Positions 1 through 13,117 of a DNA stretch of 64,000 nucleotides are shown piece after piece; position 1 is the stretch's first letter; each line of letters opens with the position of its first letter. A program made the translations under genes and the position numbers. Origin of the DNA: Protonemura montana (Eukaryota; Arthropoda; Insecta; Plecoptera; Nemouridae); the NCBI GenBank assembly GCA_947568835.1, contig OX387606.1, positions 12,524,001-12,588,000 of the forward strand, given 5' to 3'. A model generated the notes under the pieces. The model did no database searches. It saw only the letters and a list, made by a program, of their open reading frames with translations, and had not been told where the DNA came from.

Positions 1-3000
1 AAGAGCTCTCGGTGACAACACACTGTCAATGGGACTAATTCTTTAACTTATTTGTTTAAAACTATAATTCTGCAGTCATAGGTAGCACGTAAGAGACGAT
101 ACCTGAATCAGGTACTAGACTGGCTTTTGTCATTCGAGCTAATGGAAAAAGGTCCTTAAACTAGAAACGGTATATTCTCTAATGGCTGGAATAGCGTTAA
201 TGAATCTGGAATTAAGACCAAACTATATGCACGGCTTTATCTTGTGATTCTTGATAGTCATTTCTACATTCCGACATCGACCAACCCCTTGTACCACACC
301 AACTGTAGCATGCTGTGAAAGGAGCTGAGAGGGGTGTAGTAAAGACAGGGGTGTTGACTCCGAACATTCCCGACTGCTGGCTCGTATCGCCCCGAACAAA
401 TCAGGTGTATACGCGAGGCGCCAGGTGCGGGAAAACGTAAGCGTTAGTGGGGAAGATCCAGACGTCTGGCCACGAGCACGACGAGAACAAACACCGGGTT
501 GTACGACGACATCGGGAAAACATTGCGAGTCCATTGCGAGAACGTGCGCCAAAGAAACTATGCACTTGCACACAACGGAATGTGTTTCTTGAGAGCGCTA
601 GTTACCGCGTATAACTACAGTGAAAGAACTGGGATTTGAAAAAGGGTTGGTGAAAAATCGGTTCGAGCTCGGCTTTGGAAAAATAAGTTGATATAGCACC
701 AGGAGCAAACCAGGAGCATCGCCATTCAGGACGGAGATTCAAAGAAATAATCCTATTTGGGCGCACGAAATTGCACCAAAAAACTATCCTTCCGTACTGA
801 TGAACTAGCCTGTACCACAAAGTAAACGGCAAGGGAAAGAAATCGTGCTTTGTAAAAAAAAATCTTCTATCGAAATTATCCGAAGTCTCCAATAATGGAG
901 TTGGACGCCGCGTGAGTGACTTCTCATCTCGCCATTTGTCTCGGCAAGTCAGCTTCATCGAGACGTTTCGTCGCTAGTGAACCGACGCCGACGCCGGCAA
1001 TCAGGAGGCGACGCCGCGTCGCTGCCGCCCGACCGGGCCTATGTAGTTCGCCGGTTTCAAATCGACGAACAGGACGTGGACGAGCGACAAGCATTATAGC
1101 TATCTATTGTAATGACGACGGATGAAAATGCGTATCTTTATTCCTTCTTAAACATTTGTACTGTGAAAGGGAGAGAAGCAATCTTGTTAGAATATAGGGG
1201 ATATTTTTCGTTTTATTTAACTGTTACCCTGTCACGAGCTGACGTTCATGTCACTCAACAAATGACGAGACGACAGGACTTGGATCGATCGATATTTATT
1301 AGGCTAATGCACGAGGCCAGTTTTCAAATGGTTAGCCCCAGGCTATTTGTAAATTATTTTAGGGAAACGCATACAACAAAGTAATTGGAAAGGACATATC
1401 GTGGACATGTCGTCGGAATTCACCGGTCAAAAGCACAGAAAAATAAACTGCGGACAACAGCTGATTTAGCGCTAAGAGTTTACATGGGAAAGTTGAAGCT
1501 ACTCGGCTCGGATTCGTTTCATTACGAGCGTCCATAATTTCCATTCCGAGTTCCTTTATAGATAACTTCCATAACTTCTTTTATCTACAAGATTGTTCGT
1601 GACTAGAATGAAACTTATTCCTCTAGGTTCGCTGGTTCGTTCGCGTTCGCTCGTTGCCTCAATTCCATTCCAAGTTAATTTTCTGGATTTCGTCAATAGA
1701 GGGGAGATAGAATCACGAGCCAGATTTCATTCCCCCCATTCAATTCACTTTGATGAACCCCCAACGATATTATTTACCATTTTTACGATCGCTGTGCCGA
1801 AATCAAGCAATTTTCCTCCCCTAAAATAATACCAGTGCTCGTACTAACTTATACATCAAGGGCTGGGACCATATGTGCTCGTATTTATATTACTCGCCAT
1901 TTAGTTGGGACCTAAACTCATGGTATACAACATGTTTTTATGGTTATAAACTAAATTGTCCCAATAAATCAAATTCAGCTGCGTTGGATCAAAACTGGTA
2001 AAGCCCCGGCCAATGTCTAAATTTTAAGAGAAACTTACAGCCAAATTTATTACACCCGTAAAACAAGAGATGCAACGACCGGAAGATATACACGCACAAA
2101 AAGGCACCTGAATTGGATCTTTACGTGGTTTACATATGAATTTCATATCGAGCAAATCAAACAATTTTTCTTTCAGGTTTCGGATCATGAAAAGTGACGC
2201 TCGCAGTGAACACTAACCGTGTTTTCTTTTTTTAACAATAGTAATTCTATTAAGTTATAGGCAGCTAGCAGTCGCATTAAAATCTAGATATATTATACAG
2301 GGTTTAAATTTCCTCGAGAAATCCTCCCATCATTGGAGATTCCCAGGAGAACATCATATCCCGTTCGCGTAAGACTCAATTTATTCAATATTACAGTCTA
2401 TAACTCTGCATTTGCCCGAGCGTTTACAGCGCGGCGGTTTATCGAACAAAATCCTGCAGGAAAACCTGCGATAATGCATAATATGTTCCCATCGAGTCAT
2501 GTGCCACATTTTCAATTTAAAATCGCCCCGAATAGTTCCAAGACTGGGTGGATCTACCGCCGAGTGGACTTAGTGAAAGCAAAATTTCAATTTGTCTAAA
2601 TCCAGAAAATAGTTTCACGCGAATCGATTTGCCTGCGAGGTGCATTTGAGCGATGCACTTGAGCTAGTAGAACCTTGCTAGGAACTAAGCGGAAAAAAAA
2701 GAATAGCCGATAAAAAAAAAGGTAAAAAACCTATGAAGAATAAAGTTAGGATATTTTGCCACGTCAACCTTAACACCGTGCTAGTCATTTTCAAGTGAGG
2801 AAAAGCGTGGAAATGGAATAACACAGATGAATAATACGCGCTCCATCCAACAGCTGACATAACCTAGTTCGGCACGAGTGCCTGATCTCAGATTGCCGGT
2901 CGTAATCGGGGGCGTTTAACTCGGGACAGTTTCTCTTCGATATCAGAAACAAATTTATGCTTCAAGTTTTCACACAACCAACCAATTTCTTATCTCGCGC

Positions 3001-4050
3001 GCAACTTTTCTGCTACACTGACATTTTATATACCGACATGACGCTGATATATTCGGGGGCAGAATCTCTCTAAGCGGCATGCTTTTCCAATGCTGTCTAT
3101 AATATACGTGACAGTCAAAATTGTAGGTGGTTTTTTTTAAAGGACTACACTTCGGAGGCCACTTCCCTGTCAAGAGATATAATACAACACAAAGTACGCA
3201 TAAAACACACACACACAAACACACAGTTTTGTGCATTATGACTCACGACATTTCTTTTTATATTTTTGATTACAAAACATAAACATCAACTTAAGTGTGA
3301 CAATACCTTTGAAATCTTCTCGTTCCCCGTTAAACTGCACGAAACCATCTTAATTAACCGCAACGCAAGAGAAAGTATTTTTAGTCAGTTTACTGTGGAT
3401 CTCTGCCAAGACTCTCCGACTTCACCCTTCATTACATTTCTAATATAGTAACCATCATTACTTCCATACATCTTTCACACTCTCTTGTTTCACGGTAGTC
3501 TTGCTCGCTGCGCCCGTGGCCACGACCAGGCGACAGCGACACAGCCAAATAGAAAACTGCCAGCTATTTGGATGCATTCCCAAACTAGGTGCGGTCTTGT
3601 ACGCGTGCTATCCGTAAAGAGACGCTTGAAACAGACGCCCGGCGTCGTTAATCTCTGGCGCTTGCTCATCTATCAAGACGTCGCTATAAATCTATTCTCT
3701 TTCTCGCGTTCGAGCTCACTCACCAAAGCATGCACTAACCACAACTTGTAGCAGACATTTTCGCCGGAAAACACGCTGTATAGGTTAATTGTTTAATATG
3801 TTGAAAACGTTTTCGCGGAAGGGTTGTAATTGGAACTGATTTATAAAAAAAGGGGTTTGTACATCTGCGCCAATTGATTAACTCTGCATAGGACAGGAAT
3901 GGGCGGTTGTTGCAGAATGGAACAACTTGCTCGGTACGAGTAGGACATGAGTTCGGCCGGTACTTGACTCCGTGTACATCGGATGGGGTGATTTTCAGTT
4001 TCAGTCTCGGTGTTCTTGGTGGGAACTCGAACCCAACCGCGATTTTCTTA
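1..4050. other. non-coding, probable intron of the minus-strand gene
   Basis: There are no supported exons. Short open frames near 230-570 and 600-960 have no splice context or recognisable product. A GACGCC tract lies at 982-1018. A strong plus-strand 3'-splice-like CAATTTTTCTTTCAG ends at 2176 without a matching donor and is taken as a decoy. Confidence 0.4.
3204..3226 (+). repeat. (AC)n microsatellite
   Basis: AC dinucleotides with one AAAC interruption. Similar TG/AC runs are at 8803-8822 and 22686-22711, and AT runs at 53630-53643 and 58830-58845. Confidence 0.85.
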
Positions 4051-4051
4051 C

Positions 4052-4134
4052 CAAACCACGTGATTTCGTCGGAAGTTAAATCAGGACCACGCCCATCAAA
4101 CATACCTGGAAAAGAGAAGAAATTACCGTTAGAA
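4052..4134 (-). promoter_or_regulatory. recursive splice site RS4 or symmetrical phase-1 microexon of 54 nt
   Basis: The minus strand has a branch-point-like CTAAC, then TTTCTTCTCTTTTCCAG running into GTATGTTTGA, with the junction between 4106 and 4105. A strong donor TTTG|GTAAGA follows 54 nt later (G at 4051). Unlike the other RS-exons this one is open when entered in phase 1, reading MFDGRGPDLTSDEITWF after a split glycine codon. Its length is divisible by three, so it would also leave in phase 1. It could be a true cassette microexon whose 5' end happens to be a donor, or a ratchet point. I do not recognise the peptide. Confidence 0.5.
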
Positions 4135-4139
4135 ACATT

Positions 4140-7030
4140 AGTTTTTACGCGAGGGGTAAGGTTAACTAGTCATTTAATTTTTTTTAGAGAACTCAAAATA
4201 TTGAAATAAAAATTCCGTGATACAATAGCGATGCAAGGTATTGAAATCAATCCACAAAATATAAAATGTTATTTAATAAAACAGCGGTCTCATCGAGGGT
4301 TTGCCTGAAATGTTCAAACTGCGTTCGAAATTTCATAGAGGAATGCAATTCAAAGCGGATCAATGGGACAAAGATAAATAAAATATTACAACTATACGAC
4401 ATGCACTGCCCCAGATTACTATAAACCGTATAAACAATGTAAGTGGAATCCATCCTAACCATAAGCTCCTGTGTATTGAATTACGCGAATTTAAAACGAA
4501 TCCACGTGCCATTCTGGCGAGTGCAACATATCACTATAGTAAATGCACCGGCCAACAGTTTAATGTGGCCATTAAAGATATTAATGGCTTGTGTAAAAGG
4601 GTGCTCTAAAGCTGAAGGTATGACAGCCCTGGTACTGGTAAAACACAGTTTTAGCAATGTACTGAATTTGCTCGCCCCGTACCAGCAAAGTCACGGCAGT
4701 AAGTATCATGACAACACGGCGAGTGGCGACAGAATTTAGTATTATTGTGCACAAATTTAGCTGGATGTGTTTAAAGACCTAATTATCCCCGTGAACAACT
4801 TTGTCACAATTTCAACGTGATATGTAGCGCCATTTGTTCAGCATTTTTAGGTGTCTCAGAATTAGCGAAACAAGCTTTGCCATTTACAGTTTCGTTGAGC
4901 GAATATAGATGAAAATGCAGTCATAATTTGTGATAATAACGATTTATGGTCAATATATCGGATGCTTCACTGCTCCCGTGGGTGCAATACACCCTTATCA
5001 CTGACGGTAAATTAAAATATTTGTCAACTAGCATAATTTCATTTGTAGCAATATCGGGAAAAAAATTAACAGAATATACTGAATTGACTCCGCCTAGGGC
5101 AATACAATAAATAATATCAAACTGAATGCTAACCTAATGGATGTACACTGGACAACTGGGCAATGCATCCCCAACCGAGATCCATATTGATTGGAGAGAG
5201 TCATGCATGTGTTTTAGCTCGCTAGATGTTTTTATTCGTCTAAATTCAAAATATTTAGAACCTAACACTTTTCACTTCACTAGTCGGCTAATGCGGACCT
5301 TTTTAAAACAATAATAATGACGCATCCGAGACTCAATAACAGTCTTACTCCACGCCTGAAAGCTTGAATAAACGTGAACTAACACTACCGAACCCGGCAC
5401 TTCCACATGTTCTCGTCACCAAAATAAAACAGAATAATGCTGTTGTCCTGTAAGCGAGGATGCTATCATGATTAGAAACGATGTCCCTCGTCTTGATTTC
5501 AATTTGCGCAACATCAATCCATCTATTAGTTTTTACAAAAAAAAAATCCTAACCATACGCACCCTGACATAGGGGGTTTTTGCAGACATGGGGAGAGGGA
5601 AGGGGGCAGTTGAATCTGAAAGATGACCCTCGTGACCAAATACCCGGCGACAACGTCTGACCAAAACGGCTTTATCTCCACTGGGCACACATCAATCCAC
5701 TTCACAATTTCTTCAACGACCCCTCGCCTGTATGGTCCGGGAGTCCCTAAAAGCCGTTTTGTCGGGCTGTCGCCAACGGATCTACACGTTTTCCTCTCTC
5801 GCTCGTCCCCCACACACCCGGTTTTCCTTTTCTCAACATCTTCAAGTAGATAGCAAACCATCTATTTCACCAGTATATCAACTACCTTATGAAAGAAAGC
5901 TCCATCATGTGATTTATCCACTTAGAAGTGGATCAGAGATTCATCTGAAAATATCACCATTCGAATGGACGGGGCAAGCCGGGCGGCTCTTGTCGCCAGA
6001 GATTTTCTGGCGCAGATTTTCCGGGCCGAGTAATTCTAAGCGATAATGTTCCTTGAGAAAGTTTCTTCCGCGCGAAACTTATTTTATTGGCGCGTGCTTG
6101 CGCTTGGTGTAGTTGTCTCCTTGCAATGGTGGAACGCGACGAAGGAATTATCTGTCGTTGGGCGAGGGTTTATATGCGACGGGGGAGGACGAATAACAAG
6201 AGGAGATGTCTGTCCTTATCGCAGCTGTAACATTCGTGTTGTCAAGGATTACGCCGGGTTTACTTTTATGCTTTTATCTCGTCATGTCTTGTCGCTTGGC
6301 GTATTATCGCTTCAGGTTTTGTTTGTCCTGCCGGTCTTATTCAAGAGCATCAAAATACAAATTGGGGTTATGTGCTGACATTAACTCCACAATGTATATA
6401 GTGTGCGGTGCTCGGGTAATAACGCAGTAAGCCCGGCAGTGTTCGAGGACAATGACGGTATCGAGATTGGAGGATCAATAACATGTAAATGTTTTGCGTG
6501 AACAAGAAACGAGGGAAACATTTTTATGCAGTATAAAATATTCAAAAAAAATAATCTTTTCAATGTACGTTTTTTTGTCGTCGTGAGGGAATTGAATAAA
6601 ACGGACACATGTACGAAAATATCTCGAATATATTTCAATATATGAAGGAAAGTTCTGCCGGGATGAGAGATATCGCTATTCAAACATTTATTGTGAAATA
6701 TATATAAGCTCTCGAGATCGGTTTCCCTCGACGACGACGACAACGACGAGAAAGGGAAAACTAGCTGGCGAATTCACAAGAAAGAAAAACGAAATGTGGG
6801 GGAGAGAAAATTGACCATTCGAAAAAATTGCCTGCCTTCTGTGACGCTTTATTCCCGAAAGAAGTGTTGCGTTTAGACGCACACACGCTCGCACACACGG
6901 TCACACGCACACGCACGAGGAAGAAAGTATCAAATGGAACGGTCTGGCTTGAAGCTGCGAGACCCGACGAGATTCGCCCCTTTACGCTTCGCGAGTCATC
7001 CACGTCCATGGTGTGCACATGCACACTCAC
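4140..7030. other. non-coding stretch
   Basis: I see no convincing exon. The eleven-mer ACTCCGCCTAG (5087-5097) recurs at 13.06 and 28.55 kb. A good plus-strand donor GCA|GTAAGT at 4698 has no matching strong acceptor. Overlapping open frames on both strands at 5526-5861 look compositional. Confidence 0.4.
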
Positions 7031-7117
7031 CGGACCTATAGTTTCCATGACCGAGTCTAAATGATGTAGCACAATTGGCGCACTCAGCTGACAGTTTTTA
7101 CTTGTAATCGAAGTTCG
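7031..7117 (-). CDS. weak candidate 87-nt coding exon
   Basis: An 11-T tract ending in GTCAG forms a strong minus-strand 3' splice site (CAG at 7120-7118). The donor CCG|GTGAGT (G at 7030) is also strong. Only frame 0 is open; it codes 29 residues including LSAPIVLHHLDSVMETIGP and is symmetrical (phase 0 in, phase 0 out). That phase follows correctly from the candidate exon at 11.1 kb. No similarity to a known domain was recognised. The splice sites are better than those of the 11.1 kb candidate, but transcript evidence is needed. Confidence 0.3.
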
Positions 7118-7140
7118 CTGACAAAAAAAAAAATTAAAAT

Positions 7141-10100
7141 TAATAGCAAGAGATTTTACGCGGCACTACACGAAAAATAACGCTGACTGAGAGTTGTTCC
7201 GTTTATCAGCGAGCTTTTCACCGTGATAACTTTTTGAGAGTAAAAAAAATTGCACGCTCCAGCTTCTATGATGAACTATAAAACGTCCACCAAATGATGC
7301 TTTTAATGGCACATTATGGCCGAAAAGTTAGTGAATTAGTCAATCATAATTCTCTACGGCTGATTGCTCTATTATTCATCGTTCAGCAGCAGCAGTTGAT
7401 CCCAGAGCTTCAATGAAAGTTTCCGATCCAGTTTTTTATAGATGGATTCCCTTCTTTTTTTGGCCAAAACTTGTGATCTCTCTATGCACTGAAATTTCTT
7501 TCATTCTGCATCTCTGGTATGCTCTCGATGACGTCATTCTTGCACCCCACTTTCGTCTCCATTAGTGATATTTAATCCCAGCGCTGGCACCCTCAGCCCC
7601 CTGCTCCTCCACCCCCTCACATGTGCTCGAGGAGAGATTTGCCTGAGCACATATTGACACAGTGCAACGAAATCGCAACTTAATTTTCAATTAACTCTGT
7701 CACGATATCGCAGCGACCCGAACTGGATAAGTATACATTTGGAATGTTTGATTAAGTCTGTTGGTAGCGAATGTTCAACATATTGCAGTGGGTCTTGCAG
7801 CCGAAGAGACTGCCCAGATAGCTTCGGCGTCATGGTTTCACAGAATGGCAAGTCATTACGACAGGGTTCAAAGGGGAGACGATTAGGGTGATCATCAAAG
7901 TGGTCTTGTCGGTGACTCTTGATCAGGTCTCAAAGAAGGCCATCTTTCAACGAGCAAATTCTATGCATTTTCCAAATTAATCATGCAACCCGAATGCGCC
8001 TTTCAATGTTAAATACCCCAGGCATTAATGGCAATAAAATAACATCACATCCACGTCAAATTTTAATTACTTTTCACCACGCGAATTGGGCTGGCAGGGA
8101 AGATGAAAGATTAAGGGAACTTCAAAATAATAGGCACAGATAAAGCATGCGATCCACATCTGAAATTTTAAGTCGCCGGCTAATTTCGTAAAGATAATTA
8201 AAATAATGTTATGCCTGTTAATAACGCTCAGTGCTATGGAAATTTCTGCCGATAAAGCTGCACATTATAGCAGTCAACACATCAAATCGGAATTTCGGAA
8301 GTACTAAAAATAACCCCCGTCAAGGTCCTCCAATCCAAGCAACGGTCTGCCTCTCCCCCGAATATCACATAACTACCCTCTACCCTCTTATCATCAACGG
8401 CCGGACATAATAGCACAGTTTACGATAACAGTAAATTTGTTAATAATAGTAATTCATAATCAGGACCGAGTCTATAAATCTATCACAACAGTCAATGCCA
8501 AACACCTAATTCTAATTAACACAGCCATAATTTATAGGTGCCCAAATGGCACTAAAACAATGATAAAACACGTCCGTCACAGATGCACAAGCGGCCGCAA
8601 GAGCTATATTTATAACAGTGGAGGAGCCAAGTTTCGAAGGCCGGTGACTTTGAATGTAGATTCCTTGAATGCATCAAAGTTTAGAGTTAACACATTACTT
8701 CGAGCAACTCTGCGGGTCCGGACGTTCCGGGAGTGATCGCACTTGCCAACAAACTTGGCCCACGGTTTGCTTCCTTCTGGTTCCATCAATGTCGTCGACA
8801 GGGTTTGTGTGTGTGTGTTGTGTGCATGAAAATTCGGTCACGTGACGCCCGACTGACGTTTAACACGTCCTCCAGGGTTGTTTCTCAAACAGGAAGTCCA
8901 CTTGGCTCATATCGCAGAGGGGCAGCGTTAGGATTTTGGTTTGGACGCTAACGCCGCTCAAGTCTGTCAGCTCGCGTGATCCCGCTTGGCCATAATCTAC
9001 ATAACATTACCGGTGTTATTGCATCCGAATTTCGGGAGTTGCGTTCGTTCGTACGTGTCTTGTTCTTTATCCGTGACTACTATATACTCGCATAGGCTTC
9101 AAGTACACCTTTATGTAGGGGAGGGTAAACCGCTTCTTGTATCGTCCAGCAATTAAACCGATTCGTGCGATATCTCGAACGTAAATCACGGCTAATTGTA
9201 TACAATGAAACTATCTCCGGAAAAATATTGACGTGGGGTCTGACAGTACTTTTATTTATGATTTAATTATTAAGTCCAGACAGTACACCCTATTTATTCC
9301 TTCTATAAGGGCCAGTGTAACTTTTCTGAGAGCTGGTTATGAACGTTTTAAATCTGATCCATTATCTTTACTCTTGTTGAGAATAACGTCCAAACAAAAA
9401 GTCAAATATCTTTGATAAAACCTGGTAAGTTGATCTGGCATAGTGAAAAATAGGTTTGTTAAAACAAAACACAAGAAAAACAGTAAACGCTGATCAGAAA
9501 GCAAAAATTGCACGCATTCTCAGCAAAGCGTTCGCGTAATTAGAGTACACCATAAAATAATGAGTAAAATTAGGCGTCTGAGGGCATGGATTTGGCAAGC
9601 CATCATTACGTGTCGCGGGAAGGTTTCATTGGCGTGCATTATTGAAGTTGTCTGTCGCGCACGGCGGAAATGTCGGCGCACTTATCAAAAATGTATGCAC
9701 TTTTTAGTAGGAGTGCCCATGCCCTATAGGACACGTCGAGGAGCATGCCAGGCGACCATTCAGAAACAGTGAATTATTCAATCGCAAGTCCTAGACGATG
9801 AAAAAAATTGAGCTTTATATAGAAGTCCAGTTGTGACGGTTGTTTTTAGAAGAAATTCGTGAAGGCGCATTTTGGAGGTTTGTGCGTTTGCTGCTATCAC
9901 AAAATTGACTGCAAGTTGACCAAATCTAGCGATCATAAAACACGAACGGTATATTAATTAATTCACAACAGCGGCGGTATATGTTGTATAAAACTGAAAC
10001 TCAAGTTCGGTAATTCGTGATAGCATAAAACACATTTTCAGCATAAATTAACAGTCGGGTTGTTACGTCGGTGTGCCGCCAGGCGTGCACGTGTGCTAGC

Positions 10101-11068
10101 GTGCAGCCGGAATTATCAGTTATCAACATGAAGCGTCGTTAATTACCTTATTTTCTGCCGTCAAGCAACCAAATATTTGCTCTGCAGTCGAATTATTACT
10201 GTGATAACAAAACGCTCTCCGGAAAAATCTAATTAATTATGTAACTGTCAATATAGGTGAACTCTATTTTTCAGTTGTAGATATATATATGGAAAAACGA
10301 GCGAGCAAAAATTATGCAAGCATATTCGCTCCATTTTTATAATTAAAAGTATGAATAAGTTAATCGCATGAAGGATCTTTCGATAACTCGCCGGGTGATG
10401 TAATTAAGAGAATGGAAGAGCGATATTTTATCGAGCAAGGTGGAGCTGTCGGTGCATTGGATCGTTTCTTGCACGTTTGGTGCGGTTATCTTTCCATTCG
10501 AAGACAAACAGAATGCAGAATGAAGATTAATTTTATGTCAGTTCATTTCTCGATCCCAACATTTTAATCTGGGGGTGTTTAAGGAGTAGAGCTTGCGATA
10601 ATTGTCCCAAGAAGCAATTTGAACAAACGACAAACTATAACAGGGAATTGCAGTCAGCAGTCAGGGAGTTTTCTTTCCTACAAGAGGTGTGTTTAAAAAG
10701 GAAATTCAGCTTCAATATACTAGGTCGAAGATCGTATACCGACATAATTCTACAACTAAATCACAACATACTGTGCAATATGACACAATGCGCCTATATT
10801 ATCCTTGCCTGGCAATATCTGGTTCGGATTTTATATCGCCTGATTGCGATGTCTCGAAATCAGATTGTGCATACGAGAAAAAATCACGGCTCTCTTCGTT
10901 TACATACGGAAAATTCATTTTCCTCATTGTTGACGAGAAGAAACGAAAATGCATACAAAAAACTAACGTTCCAAGTATATCTTCTCCGAAAGATCGTTCC
11001 AACAAAACATTTTCCAATACATTTTTGAGTCGCGCCCGACTTTTCAAACAAACTCACGCTATATTTAC
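7141..11068. other. non-coding stretch with TAATTA-rich patch
   Basis: No exon is supported. The segment 10.13-10.36 kb is dense in TTAATTAC, CTAATTAATTATG and similar homeodomain-type words beside GC-containing blocks, as in developmental enhancers. It is not testable without related genomes. Confidence 0.3.
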
Positions 11069-11130
11069 CTTGCAGCGCTGACGAAGTCTGTCCAATAACT
11101 TCACTTCTACGCCTCCCATAATAATTTCTT
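11069..11130 (-). CDS. weak candidate 62-nt coding exon
   Basis: The minus strand shows AAATGTTTTATTGCAG as a 3' splice site and CTGCAAG|GTAAAT as a donor (G at 11068). Entered in phase 1, as the 58 kb or 28 kb exon would require, the exon is open and reads EIIMGGVEVKLLDRLRQRCK after a split first codon, leaving in phase 0. A second frame is also open. A short exon is open in a given frame by chance roughly four times in ten, so openness proves little. No family is recognised. Confidence 0.25.
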
Positions 11131-12779
11131 CTGCAATAAAACATTTCCGAATCTCCGAGGCGTGATATATACTATACGAATCCGAAGCGCATAGAAATAA
11201 AAGGGATAAGAAATTGGCACTACCTTCTTCTAGTACTCGTCGATACGACGAGAGGGTTCACTGAGCCGAAGCTAAACGAATCAAAGTTCGGTCCAAAAAG
11301 CGTTCCTTCTTGAGACGAAGTCTTGGAGAGCACAGGTCACACTCTACTCGATATGGACGGTATTTCTTTCACCTTAACACGGGACACCGGACAGATCTTT
11401 AAAAGTAGCGAACACGCTTATATTTCGCACGTACGAATAAATACACCGAGATTTTTTAAATCGAATTAGTTAATAACGTGGAAATATCACCGATGTTTCT
11501 ACGTAAAAACCAGTGTATTTCTGTTCAAACGTCTGCTTTATGTTGGCAATAGAGACAATATTAAAGCAAATATTATAATTATTTAATTATGTTACAGTTA
11601 TGTGGGTACATGCACTCAAATCAATTGCGATAAGCTCCTCTCTGCATTCATTGCTACACCGTCGTCAGATTTAGAGCCGCACAAAGGAAGGCTCGACACA
11701 AATAAAAGCAATCGACCCAGGGCAATGAGTAATCATCGGACAGTCATCGGGCAGTCATCATCCCAAGCTGTTCTGTGTCATCAAACCGCAAACTAAAGCT
11801 ACGGCTCAAGCTTGGACCTAATTGAGTAATGATCTGGATTACACGATTGAATGTCATCCACCAAACAGTAAAACATCAATCAAACATATTTTTAATTGAA
11901 TTCAAATTATTTCACGACTTAATTTAACATATCTAAAACTAAATTCTTTGACAAATGCGGTAGTTAGTAAGAAGTGCCAATAGAAATGTATTTCGAAGTT
12001 GAACCGTGATGAATCTGAGGTGGTAACAGAAAAAATATCGTCAATTCCTCCCAAACTACTTCGATTGCAGTGAAACTGACTAATAATTTGAAATAAACGG
12101 GGTAATGTCAATTAATAATTAAACGCGAGTGTTTCAAACGTTTAATTGAATTTACGATTCGATTTTCTCGCTTTCCTTACCGAAACTTGTTACAAGTTAG
12201 TAAACGATTTCAAAATGCAACTGTTCTATAAGTGAATAGCTAACTTGTCGCGGCTCTCCAGCGACCGGGGAACGACTAAAATATTTGAGATCATATTTGG
12301 CAATCAGGACATCAATCAGCCCTAGTAATTAGTCAGCCTAAGCGTTTTGACAGCGGGGGGTTGTTTGGGGTGGGATACGCAGCAAGAGGGTCGACGGGGG
12401 TAAAGAAAGGCAAGAGAGACGAGCTGTCAGTTATCACAGTTGTCTACTGTTTCAATGGTGTAATCATGGAGGGGTTGGGTAATACAGGGGATCAAATAAC
12501 CTGTTGAGAAATTTCTTGCGACGAAAATAAATCAATCGGCTTGTTTGTACTGTGCTTTGACTGGGTTGACGCAAAGGAAGTGGTGGGAGAGATGTTCAAT
12601 TACAAGTAGTATCAATCATTTGCAGGCATTGCTGGCACGCGTTAGTAAAGCCTGGCTCCTCCACCGGGCCTGTATGGCATATCATTTAAGTGAAAAGGAA
12701 ATTTACTGGCAAGGAATGATTTAAGACACATAGGCAATGTAATATCTGCTTCAATGATAACGATTGAAGGTAATAAGCA
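11131..12779. other. non-coding stretch
   Basis: A+T-rich sequence. The donor-like TTTCG|GTAAGG on the minus strand near 12180 lacks an acceptor. Nothing else is recognisable. Confidence 0.4.
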
Positions 12780-13117
12780 CATTGAGTTTATAGGTATTGT
12801 CAGAGGGCCAACGTTAATGTGAAAATTTCTGCTGAGCAAATGAGCCGGCAACACGTGGTAACGGTAAGTGCCACCCGATGGCGCTTGCGGCCGTACTTTT
12901 TAATACATATCTATTTTACACTCAAAATATTGATGCAAGTATATAGTAATCGTTTAGTTTCGCAAACAAATATTAATTGAGCATAAACCCAATCTCAAAT
13001 GCGAGTAATCTGCGAGAAATAACGGAATGAATTTTCTCGACACTCGAAACGACGGTGACTCCGCCTAGTAGCATCCTCCATTTCTGTCGGTTAAGTAGTC
13101 ATTGGGTGGCCATTTTT
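12780..13117 (-). repeat. dispersed ~330 bp repeat, copy A
   Basis: Its reverse complement aligns end to end with segments at 39.7 and 60.0 kb. It starts at AAAAATGGCC, passes a conserved TCGAGTGT...TCGCATTTGAGA block and a CGGCCGCAAGCGCCATC block, and ends at CCTATAAACTCAATG. There is no coding capacity and no clear terminal inverted repeats, so it could be a short non-autonomous transposon or a SINE-like family. The core block holds a CTCF-like site on the plus strand (12871-12884). Confidence 0.7.

Noticed and set aside
4021-4050. B-box-like GGGTTCGAG on the minus strand near RS4
   Set aside because: The T loop is one base too long, there is no acceptor stem, and the splice-site reading explains the region better.
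5526-5861. 111-codon minus-strand frame with a coding look
   Set aside because: The opposite strand is also open over the same bases, and no conserved motif or splice site was found.
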